Below, in pieces: positions 26,792 through 39,085 of a stretch of 64,000 nt of DNA. Each line of letters starts with the position of its first letter. Within the stretch, counting starts at the first letter, position 1. This stretch comes from Agelaius tricolor. Its lineage: Eukaryota; Chordata; Aves; Passeriformes; Icteridae. Where the stretch lies: NCBI GenBank assembly GCA_023055355.1, contig JALJCS010000022.1, positions 6,619,001-6,683,000 of the forward strand, read 5' to 3'. The notes under the pieces were generated by a model. The model did not search any database and was not told where the DNA came from. It worked only from the letters and a program-made list of their open reading frames with translations. The translations under genes and the position numbers were made by a program.

Positions 26792-29700
26792 CTGGAAAGC
26801 AAACAAACAAAAAATAGTTCAACCCAAACAAAAAGAGTATTTTCTCCTATACAAAACTCTCTGTTCTCAAGACACTTTACACCATGTATCTGGTCACATT
26901 TTATGCTCATCTAAAAAATTACCACAGTTTTATTTAAATATAGTCTTTTCATAAACCAGTAGTTTAAGACATTCACATCAGCTACTGCTTCTTTCCATTG
27001 AGGCTGCTACAGAAAGAGGAGGAAAAACTCCCTCCACAGTGTCAGTGCCACAAAGTGTTTCAGAATGCCTGCCATTTTCTTTCCAAGAACATGAGTGTGT
27101 GCAAACCATTGGATGAGCACACAAGGAAAGTACAAACTAATTTAATCCAAGAAACTGTATAACCCAAGCAAAAAGGATGTAAGGAAAGCAATTCCAAATC
27201 AAGTTCTGGGAAACCAGATGAACCAGATAGTCTGTATGCAAATGGCTACACTAAAAATAAACTACAAACATCTCCTTTTTGCTACAGCAGATACCTAATG
27301 CAGGGAAAGCACTCCTGAAGAGAAAAGAAGCCAATATTATTTGTCTCTACTCCCATCAATTCTAGCAGAAATTACTCTCTGCATGCAAATTAGAGATACT
27401 ATGAATAGGCAGTAACTACCCATGTATTTGCAATATTGTCAGGGAGACACAATTCCAGGCAGTGGTAATCACCTAACCACCCAGAGCAGAGCTTGCATAG
27501 GAACAGGAAAAGTTTGTGGATTTCATTGTTGTAATAAAAGTTTAATTGCTCCACATTTGGCTTCTGTAAAACACGTTTAACTTTCTCTTCAGATGTGGCA
27601 GCTTGGGGCCCTAACAGAAGTGCACGGGTGTAAGCTGGAGCAAGATTTCATCTCAACTGAACTGTTTGAAGTGGAAAGTATTACCCAGAATGTTCCCAAA
27701 CAAACCTATGTTCCTTCAATTCTCCCTCCCACATCCCATTCTAGCAGTAGGAAGCCTTTCTCCTTGTAATATTGTTCTCAAACTAGTGGTGCTCATCAGA
27801 ACATTTCAGAGAAAACACACCTCTGCCCACGCCTCTGTCTTTACACCACTCCTGCCCTACTTTCCCTGGCCTGCAAAGGACTGAGTGCTGATACATCACT
27901 CTCACTGTCACTGGAAAATATCTTCAGAATTTTCTCGAGATCTTTTCCTTTCCTGATCAGTTCCTGGCACCACCCCAGCCAGGACTATGCTGTTTTTCAG
28001 GTTACTGCTTATGCAGCAATCTAACAGACATCTTGCTCAGATTTACTGCACCAGATTCCTCCCCTTCTTCAGTGGATTTCTAGGGGAAAAGCTCCATCAC
28101 TCCATGAAGTCTTTTTATATCATTCTCCCTTATAAATGCCTCACTGAAGAAATGCTGCTATCATTTTGCATTACATAAATACAAGATTAAAAATAAAAGT
28201 TGAATATGTGATTAGAGGAGTAAAAGCATCAAGAATAGAGAATAAAAAAATATTCTAAGCAATTTCTGTTATAAGTCCAGCCAGCCTAATATGGTAACTG
28301 TTATGCTCTTCTTCCTAACACCACTCATATCTCCAACCCCAAATTTCAAAGAAAATGGTTGAATTCTTCTACTCAAGCTCAATGTTTTTAATACCTCTTT
28401 TTCTGGTAGCCTCACTTAAATTATTTCCCCTGAGCAGTTATTCAGCCCATCCTGGAGAACAGAATTCAGCTGGTAATGCCAGCCAGTATTTCAATTAGCA
28501 GCTCCAGTGAAGTAAAAGCTCACTGAATGCCTTACCTTGAGTGAACCTCATCTAATAGTCTGCAATGCAATACTGTTCCTGGAGTGGAAGTTATTATTCT
28601 TACAAACTAAACTATTCACTAGCAACCAAGGAAATATATAGGAAAGAAGGAAATAAAGAAAGAAGGAAAGAAAGAATGATTAAAAGACAAACATAGGGAA
28701 GACTGTTAACTAATTAAATTATTATGAGCAAAATTCCCTCTCAGATTCAGACAACCTGAGATGGACCTGATGAAAGCTGAAGTTAACAGTGTGGCCTTTT
28801 AAAGTTGCTCACAAGAAATTGATGAAGAATTTGGGAAAATGCTCCCTAAGATTTATATGGTGCAATGTGAAATCTGTACCTGCAACATTCTCCTTATTCC
28901 ACCTCACATGTGTAGGGCACTCTGACATTCTGCACACCAGGTTCCAGATCTTCTGGTATTGATCTGAAACACAAGCCTCTGCTCTTTACAGGAGAGTAAA
29001 TAACAATTTTCAAGGCTAGTCCAATGATGCAGCTTCTTTCCAGTTCTGCCTTTAAAGCCATTTAAATGAATACAAATACTGTTAGTTGCTATTTCCAGAC
29101 TGATCTCTTAAGTGAAGCTAATTATGGTGCTTGTCTTACTGGCCTCCATTTAGCATTGTAGGTCAAAATTGAATAATTGACTTTCACCCTCCTGTAAGGA
29201 ATTGCTTGTAAGCTTTTTCCTTTGGATGCACGCAACACACACGAGGCTGTTCAGTGGCAGAGGTGACCTTTCATAGTTACCAGTGAGGACACAACAGGGA
29301 ATTAAAGAAAAAACAAAGAGAAATACCTTTACAAGCAGTTTATTGGTATGTTTCTGACTGAAGTCCAGTCAGCTCACTGGACATGTCAGTTTTAAGCTGC
29401 TCTGGGTCTGGAAAGGTCAGAGTCAGGACCTGGGTTCAGCTCCTTGCAGGGATTTCACAACTTGAGTCCATATTTCAGGCTCTGCCTGCACCAACCCTCC
29501 CCACCACAACTGCAGGGATCTTCCCAGGCATCACAGACTGCACATGATGTAATAAGGCAACTCTAGATCGTGTCTAAGACAATTACAACAGACTCCAGAC
29601 AGTATAATCGGTGACAGGACACGGATTTAGAATCTGGATAACCCAGATTCCAACCCCTGCTCCACAACAGGTATCTGGGCTCTATGATGATATCCCCCAA

Positions 29701-32700
29701 CCCTAAAGGAATAAAGCCATACAGTTAACTTCAGCTAAGTCACTGAGCCTGGGACCTAAAACTAAAATTAAGTTATCTGAATATTTTAGTTTCTCTGTGT
29801 CTTCAGTGCCAGGGACTGTAAACCAGGTGCAACAGCACTGTTAACCTGAACCTAGTGTGAGAATAAATCCCATGACAAGGTTTGCAGGGATGGAGGGAGT
29901 CACACAAGCACCCAGGACAGCCAGTCACCTTCTTGCCTCAGCACCATGCTCACAATTGTCTTCAGGGCATCAAGTGCCCACTCAGAGCACGGGTGTGGAG
30001 CACAAACTCAGGTTAAGTATTGGCCAGCTCCAGTTCAAGGATGTGAACTGAAACCTGTCTCCACTCAAAGCTGTCACATCCCAGTTCAGCCCAACCAGCA
30101 TGACAAGGTGCATGGGTGCTTTTGTGCTGGCCACTGCCTGAAGACTTTTTTTTTTTTTAATTAATGAATAAAATCTCTGGTCAGAGATACACAAAGAAGA
30201 ACTTTTCAAGACAAGCTAGGTTGAGACTTCTACTCAAGACCAGCTTAAATGAATAATCAATGAATAATTAATGCTTTCTTAAACTCATTTAGGCTTCAAA
30301 TAAGACAAATCAATGTCCCATTAAATATCCAATTTACCCAGAGTAACACATACGCTGACTGGGACAACTGGGGAGTCTGGATTACATAATTTAAGTCAGG
30401 ACAAAATAAAAAGAACAGAAAAAAATCAATAGCACCTTCAGCTGTGAGGAAAACAGTCTTTGTCATTGCAGTGTTGCTTTGTGCTAACATCACCATTATT
30501 TTTGTCATTCCTTATGTTTCCTTGTGAATCAAGCAATGTTGATTTCATTACATTTTGCAACTGCACTATATGGATGTAAATTCAAAGCAACTCCAACAGC
30601 TTGAGAGTACTTGTTACTGCATTTTATCTAAACATCTCAAAATAATCCCAGACCTGCAAAGAAATAATTAAAAACAAAAAGAGACAGAAAAGACCACAAC
30701 TCAATGTTCATATGAGAAACCAAAGGCATTTTCTGAGCAAAATTAAAGACTTAATTTGCTGTGCAAAGTTGAAAACTGTTCTGTTGGGGTGTTTTCTTTA
30801 CAGCAGATCATTGTCTGAGGGTTTAAAAACAATTATTTTTTGTTGCATCAGCTAGAAATTAGACCTCTGTATTCACAACAAACCTTCCTGAAATGGAAAT
30901 TCCAGCAACGAGCTGAAGAGTAAGCAGTTGAATAAAGAAATAAAGAAAACAATGACAATATATACTGCAGCCTTCTTTATTTATTATTCCCTCCCTGAAC
31001 ACAGAACTGTTAGGAAACCAAAGGCTCAAGCTAAGGGATTGCTAGCTGAGATTCTTGCTGGCAAGACTCCATGTATCTGCTGCAAGCCAGGAAGTACCTT
31101 GGCTTTTAACTGGAAGTTAGAAAAGCTTCTGGGAACCACCTTGCTGTGGGAATGCTGCAAGGTGGAGTCACACCAAATTATTTTTAGTTCAGCTCTACTC
31201 TAAACTGCAATAAAAAAAGAAAAAAAAAGCTTCCTCTAAATTTAAAGGTGATGATATGGGCTACTGGTCTTTTAAAAGTGAATTTTAATCATTTTTCCAT
31301 TTGCATGGATACCTCCACAAATAAACCTGAAGCCATGCTGAGTCAACCCTAGCCATGTTGTTGAATGTGTAACTTCAGGCTTTAGCCAGGATACAGAATC
31401 TCTGTGACTTTTATCTCCTCAACCTCTGGGCTGTGTTGCACAGCACTGAGAACAGGCTGTGCTCACTGCAGCATGGGCAAGGGGATCCTCAGAATGTCAC
31501 AGATTTTTCATTTATATCTCAGGAGTGGCCTGACACAGGCAGCATGTTCTCTGAAATGCTGATTTTCAGCTACTGTGTTTTCTTGGCTGGAGACTGAACT
31601 ATTAAGGACAAAAAAAAAAAAAAAATAATAAAGCAGAGATGTAATTGTGTGAAACTACTCCACGTTCTTTGCCTGTTATAAAATTTCCTCACTCCTTTCT
31701 GCTTTCAGTAATCAAAGTAAAGGACTGTGCTTGAGATTGCCACAGCAGTAAATGCAACCAAAGCTTTCTGCACACAACTCTCACTCTGCCCTTCATGTCT
31801 GTGTTACCTGACATGGCTTTGGGGACTGCTGTCACAGCACATGTCACAGCTGAGATGGCCACAATACACAGAGTGTGGCCATACAATGTCAGAAAGCATC
31901 AACCCATACAGAGCAGCACCACACCACTTCAGAAGGCTGCAAGCACTGGCCCTTCTTGTCCTTCAGCCCAACCTTTTATCCCCTCCTGTTGATGCCCTGC
32001 CCCTGTGTGCCCTCTGCTCCTTTGGTGTTGCTCAGTGTCCCTGGGCACTCCATGGCTCATTGCTGTCAGTGCTGCTCACAGCTGTGCCCACTGGGGATGG
32101 GGATCAGCCACAGCCCCACTCCCCATCACCACACACTGTGTGCCTACAGGCTCTGATTGCTTAACTAATTTAAAGGATTTGCAGTTCAACACTTGAAGGT
32201 TTAAAACCAAAATTCCCTCATTGTTTGATGCTGCCAAGCAGCTCCCTGTCAATTCAGCTGGGCAGCCCCTGGCTTGGGTCAGGCCAGAGGGAGGCAGGTG
32301 GGCACTGTGCACAGCATGACAAGCTGGGAAAAAAATATTCTCTGAGCTGAAAGATGCTGGGGACACCAGAGAATCAAGTTCAAGAATGGAATCTGCCTTA
32401 TCACTTCTTCTCCATGCTCTATTGTAAAGAGAGAAGTCATTTTCTCCCATCTTTTGTGTTTCTTTCAGAGATAAGAGCCTGTAAGCCCTGGTTTGTAAAG
32501 CCTGTCTGTCTGTAGCCCATAGAGTCTCCAAGGAATTCCTCTTTTGTAAAAGCCCAGCACAGTGGAGACTGAGGAGGTACTGAAATATCTATTTAAAAGA
32601 AGGGGTGAAAAATGCAGTGTCATTTTGCTTATCTGCAGACTCAGTTCTTGAATCTCAGATCTGTAAGAATCCTATCAGGTAAGGTGACCAAGCAGTGCCT

Positions 32701-35208
32701 GAGAGGGAAATCAAACCTCCCAGCTGCCAGGGACTGATAAAGATATTACTGCAGTCATTAGCCACAGGTATCTGACAGGGATCTTCAGGAATTCCAGGAA
32801 ATCCTGGAAGGAGGCACTCCCATGAAGAGATTCTAGTGAGCTGCTTGCCTACACATGTATGAGAAAGCCTAAGGGAAAATCCTAGACTGCAGCTAGCTCA
32901 TACTACTGCCATTCAAATCAGATCTGAAGAAGCATTTTAAAGCTCTTTCTTCCTGCAAATTTATCTGTATCACTCCTACAGTGTGCCAATTTGTCTTAAA
33001 ACTATTTGTGCTGTCTATAGATATCCAGAGTACCTATTTTTAAAACAAGGTAGAAAAAAATAATCTTTAACTTGGTAGCTTTTTGCCACAGTTTTGAAAT
33101 GTTTTCTCACATTTCCCATAAAAGTATTATCATTTTCCCCTTGCAATTCATCTGCTGCTGAAAACAGCAGATGCAGAAGGGACCCTGGCAGTGCAGCAGC
33201 TCCTTTGGCAGAAGTCAGTGCCCTGATGGTGATGAGGTGTGGCTCTACACCCACAGGAGAGCACAGTGGGCTGACCAGTGCACCCAGAATGAAATACTTT
33301 CATATTTTTAGGTATACATAACCTATGGATAGAGCTGATGCAGCTAAAAGAATGAAATGCAAAGATTTAGAGATACAAGTGCCAGGCAATAAGCCAAAAT
33401 ATTAACAACTGTAACTTGAAATCAATGAGAGACAACTCCTATGTTATTTACAAATGAAAATAAAAAGCTTTGTGCCACACACCCAAATGTGTAGAAAGGT
33501 GAGGAAATAATGACCTTTAAAAATACAGCATGGAAAAAAAAAATCACAATTATTTCAAAGTTTCAGAACACAAGTGCAAGCATATTTATCTTCTCTCTAT
33601 TTTTCCTGCTGTTTCCTATCCTTCTCCCATGCCTCTTCCTCTAGCTCAAGCTTTGATACTGCAATTAATTCCCCACAGAACAGCATACAAGATCAGGGCC
33701 TAAGGCCTCAGCCCTATAAAGATTTATGCAAATGAATGGTTCAGTATTAAGTGAAATATTTAACACCAGCAACTGCTTGATCCTATCTGAAAAAAGATCA
33801 CCTTCTCCAACACAGACAAAATAAAACAATGTAAATGTGATGGTTTTGCTACTAAAAGAAATGTGTTTGGTGGATCCAGTTTTCCAAGCCTTTGATAGTA
33901 ATTGAGAGATAAAATTAGGATGTGTTTATGTAGGGGTTATATCCTTATCTGGACACTGGGGATTTCACCAAAGGTTCTGACAGTTTATAGCTTTAGTGCA
34001 TAATTTCCAGAGTTTCTCAGTGACAAAGCATGAATGTGGCATGAACAGGAGCCTTGGGATATCCAACTCTTGCTTTGGAGCCACCAGGAGCCTGAGAGCT
34101 CCCTCAGTTTGCCAGCCAGAAACTGTGAACACTTCAGTGCTAACCCAGCTCTTCAGCCCAGGGACACTGCAGCAGCTCCACTGATGCTCCTCTCACCACA
34201 AAAGCACCAGAGCCTCTTCAGAAGAGTTTGTCATTCTCTAAAACAGCAGCAAGGAGGAGCTTCTGCCATGTCTGTCCACACATGTTTGCCTTTGATCACT
34301 TGGCAGGTGAATAAAAGCACCTTCTAGAGCATCATCTATACTTAGCAGGAACAAAAGAACCTGACAAAATTATTACGTTTATATTTGCTTAAGGAAAATT
34401 ATAATCCTTTCAAAGATGAGTCAAGAACAGCTTCTTAACTGAATATGGTCAGGTGTTGTTTTAAGCTCAAACAGAAAAAGCAATAGGGAGTTTTAGAAGT
34501 ATTTTCAGTAATGAAAAGGCACTAACCTTGCAATGAAGTATGCAGCAAACTAAGACATGCTAAGAAACAGATGATGATCAAACAAATGTTGACTGAGCCA
34601 AGCCAGTCTTTGAATCAAAACCTGCATTCCTGCATTACTCCACATGATTGTTAACAGATGGATTGCTGATTACTGGTTAGCAAGCCAAAGGGGAGAGGCA
34701 CAAAGTGAATTAATTCTGCCATATTTCTACATTAGTACAGAGTAATTTTTCACAAGACAGATCGTCATAAAAATTGGGTGATAAAGAGACAGTGAATCCA
34801 GACTCTCTTATCTGATGTTCTGGGAATGCCCTTCTGGATCTTCATCATATCCACAAAGGTTCTCTGCACTTGGTTCCACAACCAACTTACTGAGGGTCAA
34901 GATAATCAACTCACCCTGTGAAACTCCTTGCTGAAGGGCTGGAAGATCAGGCTAAACATTTGCTTCTCACACTCAACATCTCTAAGTCTCTGTCATGTAG
35001 TAACTATTGATAAGCTTTGTAAGTGGCCAAAAAAAAAATTGCATTATGCCTTCAACACACTTGACATACACAACAGGATCATTCACTATTTCAAAAGAGT
35101 GATATTTTTCTAACATAGGACAGAGGTAATTAGAAATTCAAGAGCTCCTCAGCATACTCTGAGCAGCCATCTCATACACATCACTTGATGTCTCTATCTT
35201 TAAAAAAT
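26792..35208. other. ABLIM1: Long ABLIM1 intron, left segment
   Basis: This is the start of the 30-kb intron between the LIM1 exon and the next well-supported 5' exon. I see no exon or RNA gene. A purine-rich GAAA/GGAA tract lies at about 28628..28680. Confidence 0.6.
28628..28680. repeat. Purine-rich GAAA/GGAA microsatellite
   Basis: An imperfect run of GGAAA and GAAA units (aggaaagaaggaaataaagaaagaagg and onward), probably slippage-derived. Confidence 0.75.
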
Positions 35209-35290
35209 ATCACAGAATAGTCTGAGGTGGAAAGGACCCACAGGGATCATCAAGACCAGTATCAAAACCTTACACACAACAATGAATACA
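35209..35290 (-). mobile_element. Short CR1 3' end
   Basis: TATCACAGAATAGTCTGAGG, then TGGAAAGGACCCACAGGGAT and CATCAAGACC. Read on the minus strand this is the extreme 3' end of a CR1 element (gatcct-tgtgggtcctttccacct ending in a CTATTCTGTGATA-type repeat). Only about 80 bp remain. Confidence 0.75.
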
Positions 35291-37659
35291 CAGAAGTGTC
35301 AAATTATTCAGTGCAAATCCTGAAGGATCCTCAAGGCTACATGAAAGCAAGTTGCTGAAGTTAGCAGAAGAAACAATTGCTTTTTCCAGACAGCATGGAA
35401 ATTCTGGCTTACTGATGAGTGGTGGTTTCCCATAATAGCACTCAAATGTCTATCAGGCCTCTCAGCTACCCAAACAGCATCCCACGTGGGGATTCTGGCA
35501 ACAAACTCATCACAGTTCCCCTCTGCATCCTTTACAGAGGCTGCATGAGTATTCCATGCAGTAAAATGAAATATATTTCCTTCTGAAGTAAGTCAATATA
35601 AAAATGCTAATTTTAATAATCAATTCTCCCACTGTTCACCGTGAGATCATCTGAGGAGGAACACTGACCTACATAAGCCAGTTGTATCCCAGATGCCTTC
35701 AAAACAGAATCTGTGCTAAAATCTCCTCTCAGTTACCACCAGGAATCTCCCCAAGGGTTTTTTCACAAGACCCTTGCAGGGACCTGTCCTCAGCCAACCC
35801 CTTTAAACCACAGAAGCTCTGTGCCCTGTGCTAAGAAATTCTCCTTCAATCAAGGACCTTGTAAATGCCCATGATTCAGTACCAGCCTCACCTGTGGCAT
35901 TTCTGAGCTACACAGCCTCAAACTAAAACCAGACACCACAGAAATGAGCAACACAAATCTTCCCAGGGCTCCTGATGCCCAGGATAGTGTGCCATGTACA
36001 GAGCTGATAAACCAGACATTTCAGAAGCCCTGCCCTGTGCTTATTTGCAGCCAGACCTCAAAAACACTGCAGCATAGAAGTCAGTTTCTGAGGTATATTA
36101 TCTCAACAATAAATAATTGTGCTCCCAAAGACCATCAAGTGTTAACATTAGATGGTAAATGGACTGTCACAGGGAAAGCACTGACCAATACCCTGAACAT
36201 AGCCTGCTACTCTGGCTAGCACCTCCACTGCTGGACAGCAAGCAGACACCCTCAAATCCATCAGATCCTGTTTTGAGATGCCTTTGGAGAAAAGAAAAGA
36301 AAATAAAAATGCAACTGCTTCTTTGAACAAACAAGTAATTCATTGACTCTTGTTCAATCCAGCAGTAATAAAAAATAACAGTCAATGCTCTGCAAGGCTT
36401 CGTTTCTATTTGGATCACTTCTTTAATTTGGTATAATTTTAAGATACTGCTTCTGAACCAGATCCTGAACTGAAACAGAGTTCCACAATACTGCCCTGTA
36501 GATTATAGTGATGTGTGATGCTGAAGTGGTACTAACAGCAGTGGGAATTAATTAAAAAACACTTTTGAGAGTGTTTGCAGAGCCTGTTTTTCTCTTCTAT
36601 AGCATAAGAGCACCAACATTTCACTTCTGAACAGCTGGTATTAATTATAGATCATGTACACAATTGATTGACACAAGGCTTCTATCATTTCTGGGTTTAT
36701 ATCCCTTTATGAAGAGTGCATAAAAAATCCAGAATTATTCCTCTAGTTGTCTCTTACAACACAAAATGACCGCCATTAATAAAATACATGATATTTTTTT
36801 TCAAAAATGTCACACAGCCTCTAAAAATTGGATCCAACTTTGGGACAATAGTGAAGCACTTAGCTTTAATTCCCAGGGATTCAATTAGACTCAACAAGAC
36901 ACTCTGCTGAACAGAACAGGCATAAGACAATGCCTAAGTGTTCTCCTTAGACAGATCCCTAGTGAGGCTGAAAGTTATCCAGGCTCAACGAAGGCAAGGA
37001 TTAATTATTCTTTTGGGGATACTGACTGTCCTCTAGGTGGAAAACCAACTTTGCTATAAATAATCCTTTTTAAATTAGTTATGGATTGCCCCCAGAAAGA
37101 AAAAAAAAAAAATTCCTTTCCTGTTCCCTGGCTTCTCCCACCCAAAGGGCACAAGACATTTTGATTAGTGGAACTTGGTCTTTTCCCCTGGTATCCATTA
37201 ATTATTCTTCTAAAATAATTGACTCTCCTACAGAAACAGGCCAAATTATGATCCTAACTTGTAAATTCTTTCCTACCAAGATTCCTACCTTCCCTTTGGA
37301 AAAATATTTCTCTGCCCTAGCTTAACGTATTTTTAAACAATTTTACTATGCCAAGACTCTATCTATAGAAGTGTTGCCTTTTGAATTCTCATCCAAGGAA
37401 AGCAACCATATAATTTTTTATTCCACTCAGTTGTATTCACCATAACCAGCAGGGCTTTGGGAATGTTGGTGCTGTAGGAGACCAAGGATGGGATTGTGCT
37501 GGTCACTGTTGGCCCAGCCAGTTCAGTAAATGGCAAAACTGACCCATTGCACATTGAAACAGAACCAGGGGAGCACAGAGAACCTCTGCAAAAACACAGA
37601 CACGGCAAACATTGAAAAGACAAACAGCAGGAGACACCAGAAAGGGAGAGCAGAGCATT
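35291..37659. other. ABLIM1: Intronic non-coding stretch
   Basis: No feature recognised; ordinary intron sequence. Confidence 0.6.
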
Positions 37660-37845
37660 TCACTGTGCACTGGCACAGATTGCCCAGAGGGGTTGTGGAG
37701 TGTCCCTCACTGGAGATGTTCCAGAACCATCCAGACACAATCCTGTGCCCTGTGCTCAAGGATGATCCTGCTTGAGCAGGGAGGATGGACCAGAGGAGCC
37801 ACTGTGGTCCCTGCCAACCTGACCCACCCTGGGATTCTGTGAGAT
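37660..37845 (+). mobile_element. CR1 LINE 3' end, divergent subfamily
   Basis: The recognisable order is GGCACAGATTGCCCAGAGG, TTGTGGAGTGTCCCTC, GGAGATGTTCCAGAACC, CTGCTTGAGCAGGGAGG and CCAACCTGACCCACCCTGGG ending ATTCTGTGAG. This is a CR1 3' UTR variant common in birds, differing from the copy at 22.2 kb in its central part. It is 5'-truncated. The left edge is uncertain and may extend to about 37530. Confidence 0.85.
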
Positions 37846-38985
37846 ACAGGAGACAAAGCCAGGACAGAGAAGACACCAAAGCACCGGGAAGAGAGAAACA
37901 AAAATGGTACTGGGGCAGGAGAAATGCTGAGAAATACCTAAGAGCCTCTAAAAACTCCAAAAGGACTTCAGGCAGCAGAGGAATTCACATGGAAATAACT
38001 GAGCAAGGGAAAAGGAGCCCTCAGTGAAAGGAGCAGCAATGGCCGGGTACCAGGGTCCTGCCCCACCCCAGCCTCAGCAGAGCTACATGGAGTGACATGG
38101 ACTGGAAACCAGAGTGTCCAGAGAGAACATGAGGTGTGCTTCTCAGAGCATGTGTTTGCTTGCTTTTATCTTCAAAACCAAAATTAGCAATTAGAACTGT
38201 GATAATTGTGAGCAAATGAAATTGTCTGAACACCTCCTTCTCCAAACTGGGATTTTTGGCTCATCCCAGGCACTGTTTCAGTTGGAGGAAGAGCTGCCTC
38301 TACCACCACCGGAACCTATGAACTCTGTGGTCTCAAATTTAATGACTAAACCCCCTAAGCCCTCCCCTCCAGTGAGATCAATAGCAAAAGCTCTCTCATT
38401 GCTCAGTGTAAAATATCAGCCATCGTATATTCAGAGCTGGCTCCTACACACAGCTGGGATGCAAGGAATGTATGGAATTCCACTACTGGGAAACATGGGA
38501 AGTGGTCAGGCATGGCAGGACTGCACACTGTGCTTGCCCAGCTCTTTGGATAGGAGTATTTGTACCTCATCTGAAGTAAGTGCTATTAAAAAAAATAAAT
38601 AAATTAAAATCTCCAGTAAACATGCAGTGCCTGAGCTGGCATCTCCTCGGTTATTTTTGTTCCTCTCAGTATCAATGCTGCACACCAGAACTGCAATTTG
38701 AAACCTAATATTAAAAATAAATTTAGAAAGAGAAAGTACAGAAAAGCAATGCCATAAATGTGCCAATAGAAACATAATTCCTTTACAATTGCATTGCCTT
38801 TTAAAAGTAATAAGATGCTTACAAGATAATCACGTAGCACTGGATACTCTTTATGTTTTTTTGTACAAGTAGGAGTAGTGAAATCCCAACACTAAGATTG
38901 CCTTGTCACAGCTGTGAAGCGAGGTAAAAGAAACTCTCTGCTCCAAAGATCTCAAATTCAAATAATCAAGGCAGACAAGAGGAAT

Positions 38986-39085
38986 GTTCTTATCCTCATT
39001 TTACAGATTAACACAAGGAGAGATCAAATTACCTCCCCAAGGTCACCTTAAGAGCCTCTAACACAGAACTGTTCTATTGTCTAGG
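38986..39085 (+). mobile_element. MIR/CORE-SINE-like relic
   Basis: The segment reads TTATCCTCATTTTACAGAT, then an altered stretch, GGAGAGATCAAATTACCTCC, CCAAGGTCACC and ...AACACAGAACT. This matches the order of the MIR core (ATTTTACAGATGAGG...GAGAGGTTAAGTGACTTGCCCAAGGTCAC...). MIR-type SINEs are ancient amniote elements, scarce in bird genomes. No target duplication is visible, as expected at that age. Identification is from memory of the consensus. Confidence 0.65.

Noticed and set aside
31727..32531. Overlapping open frames of 145 (plus) and 151 (minus) codons
   Set aside because: Mutually overlapping on opposite strands, with no homology or splice support.
38216..38602. 128-codon plus-strand frame with a proline-rich stretch (LPLPPPEP)
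   Set aside because: Proline-rich text is weak evidence; there is no acceptor in the right place and no recognisable family.
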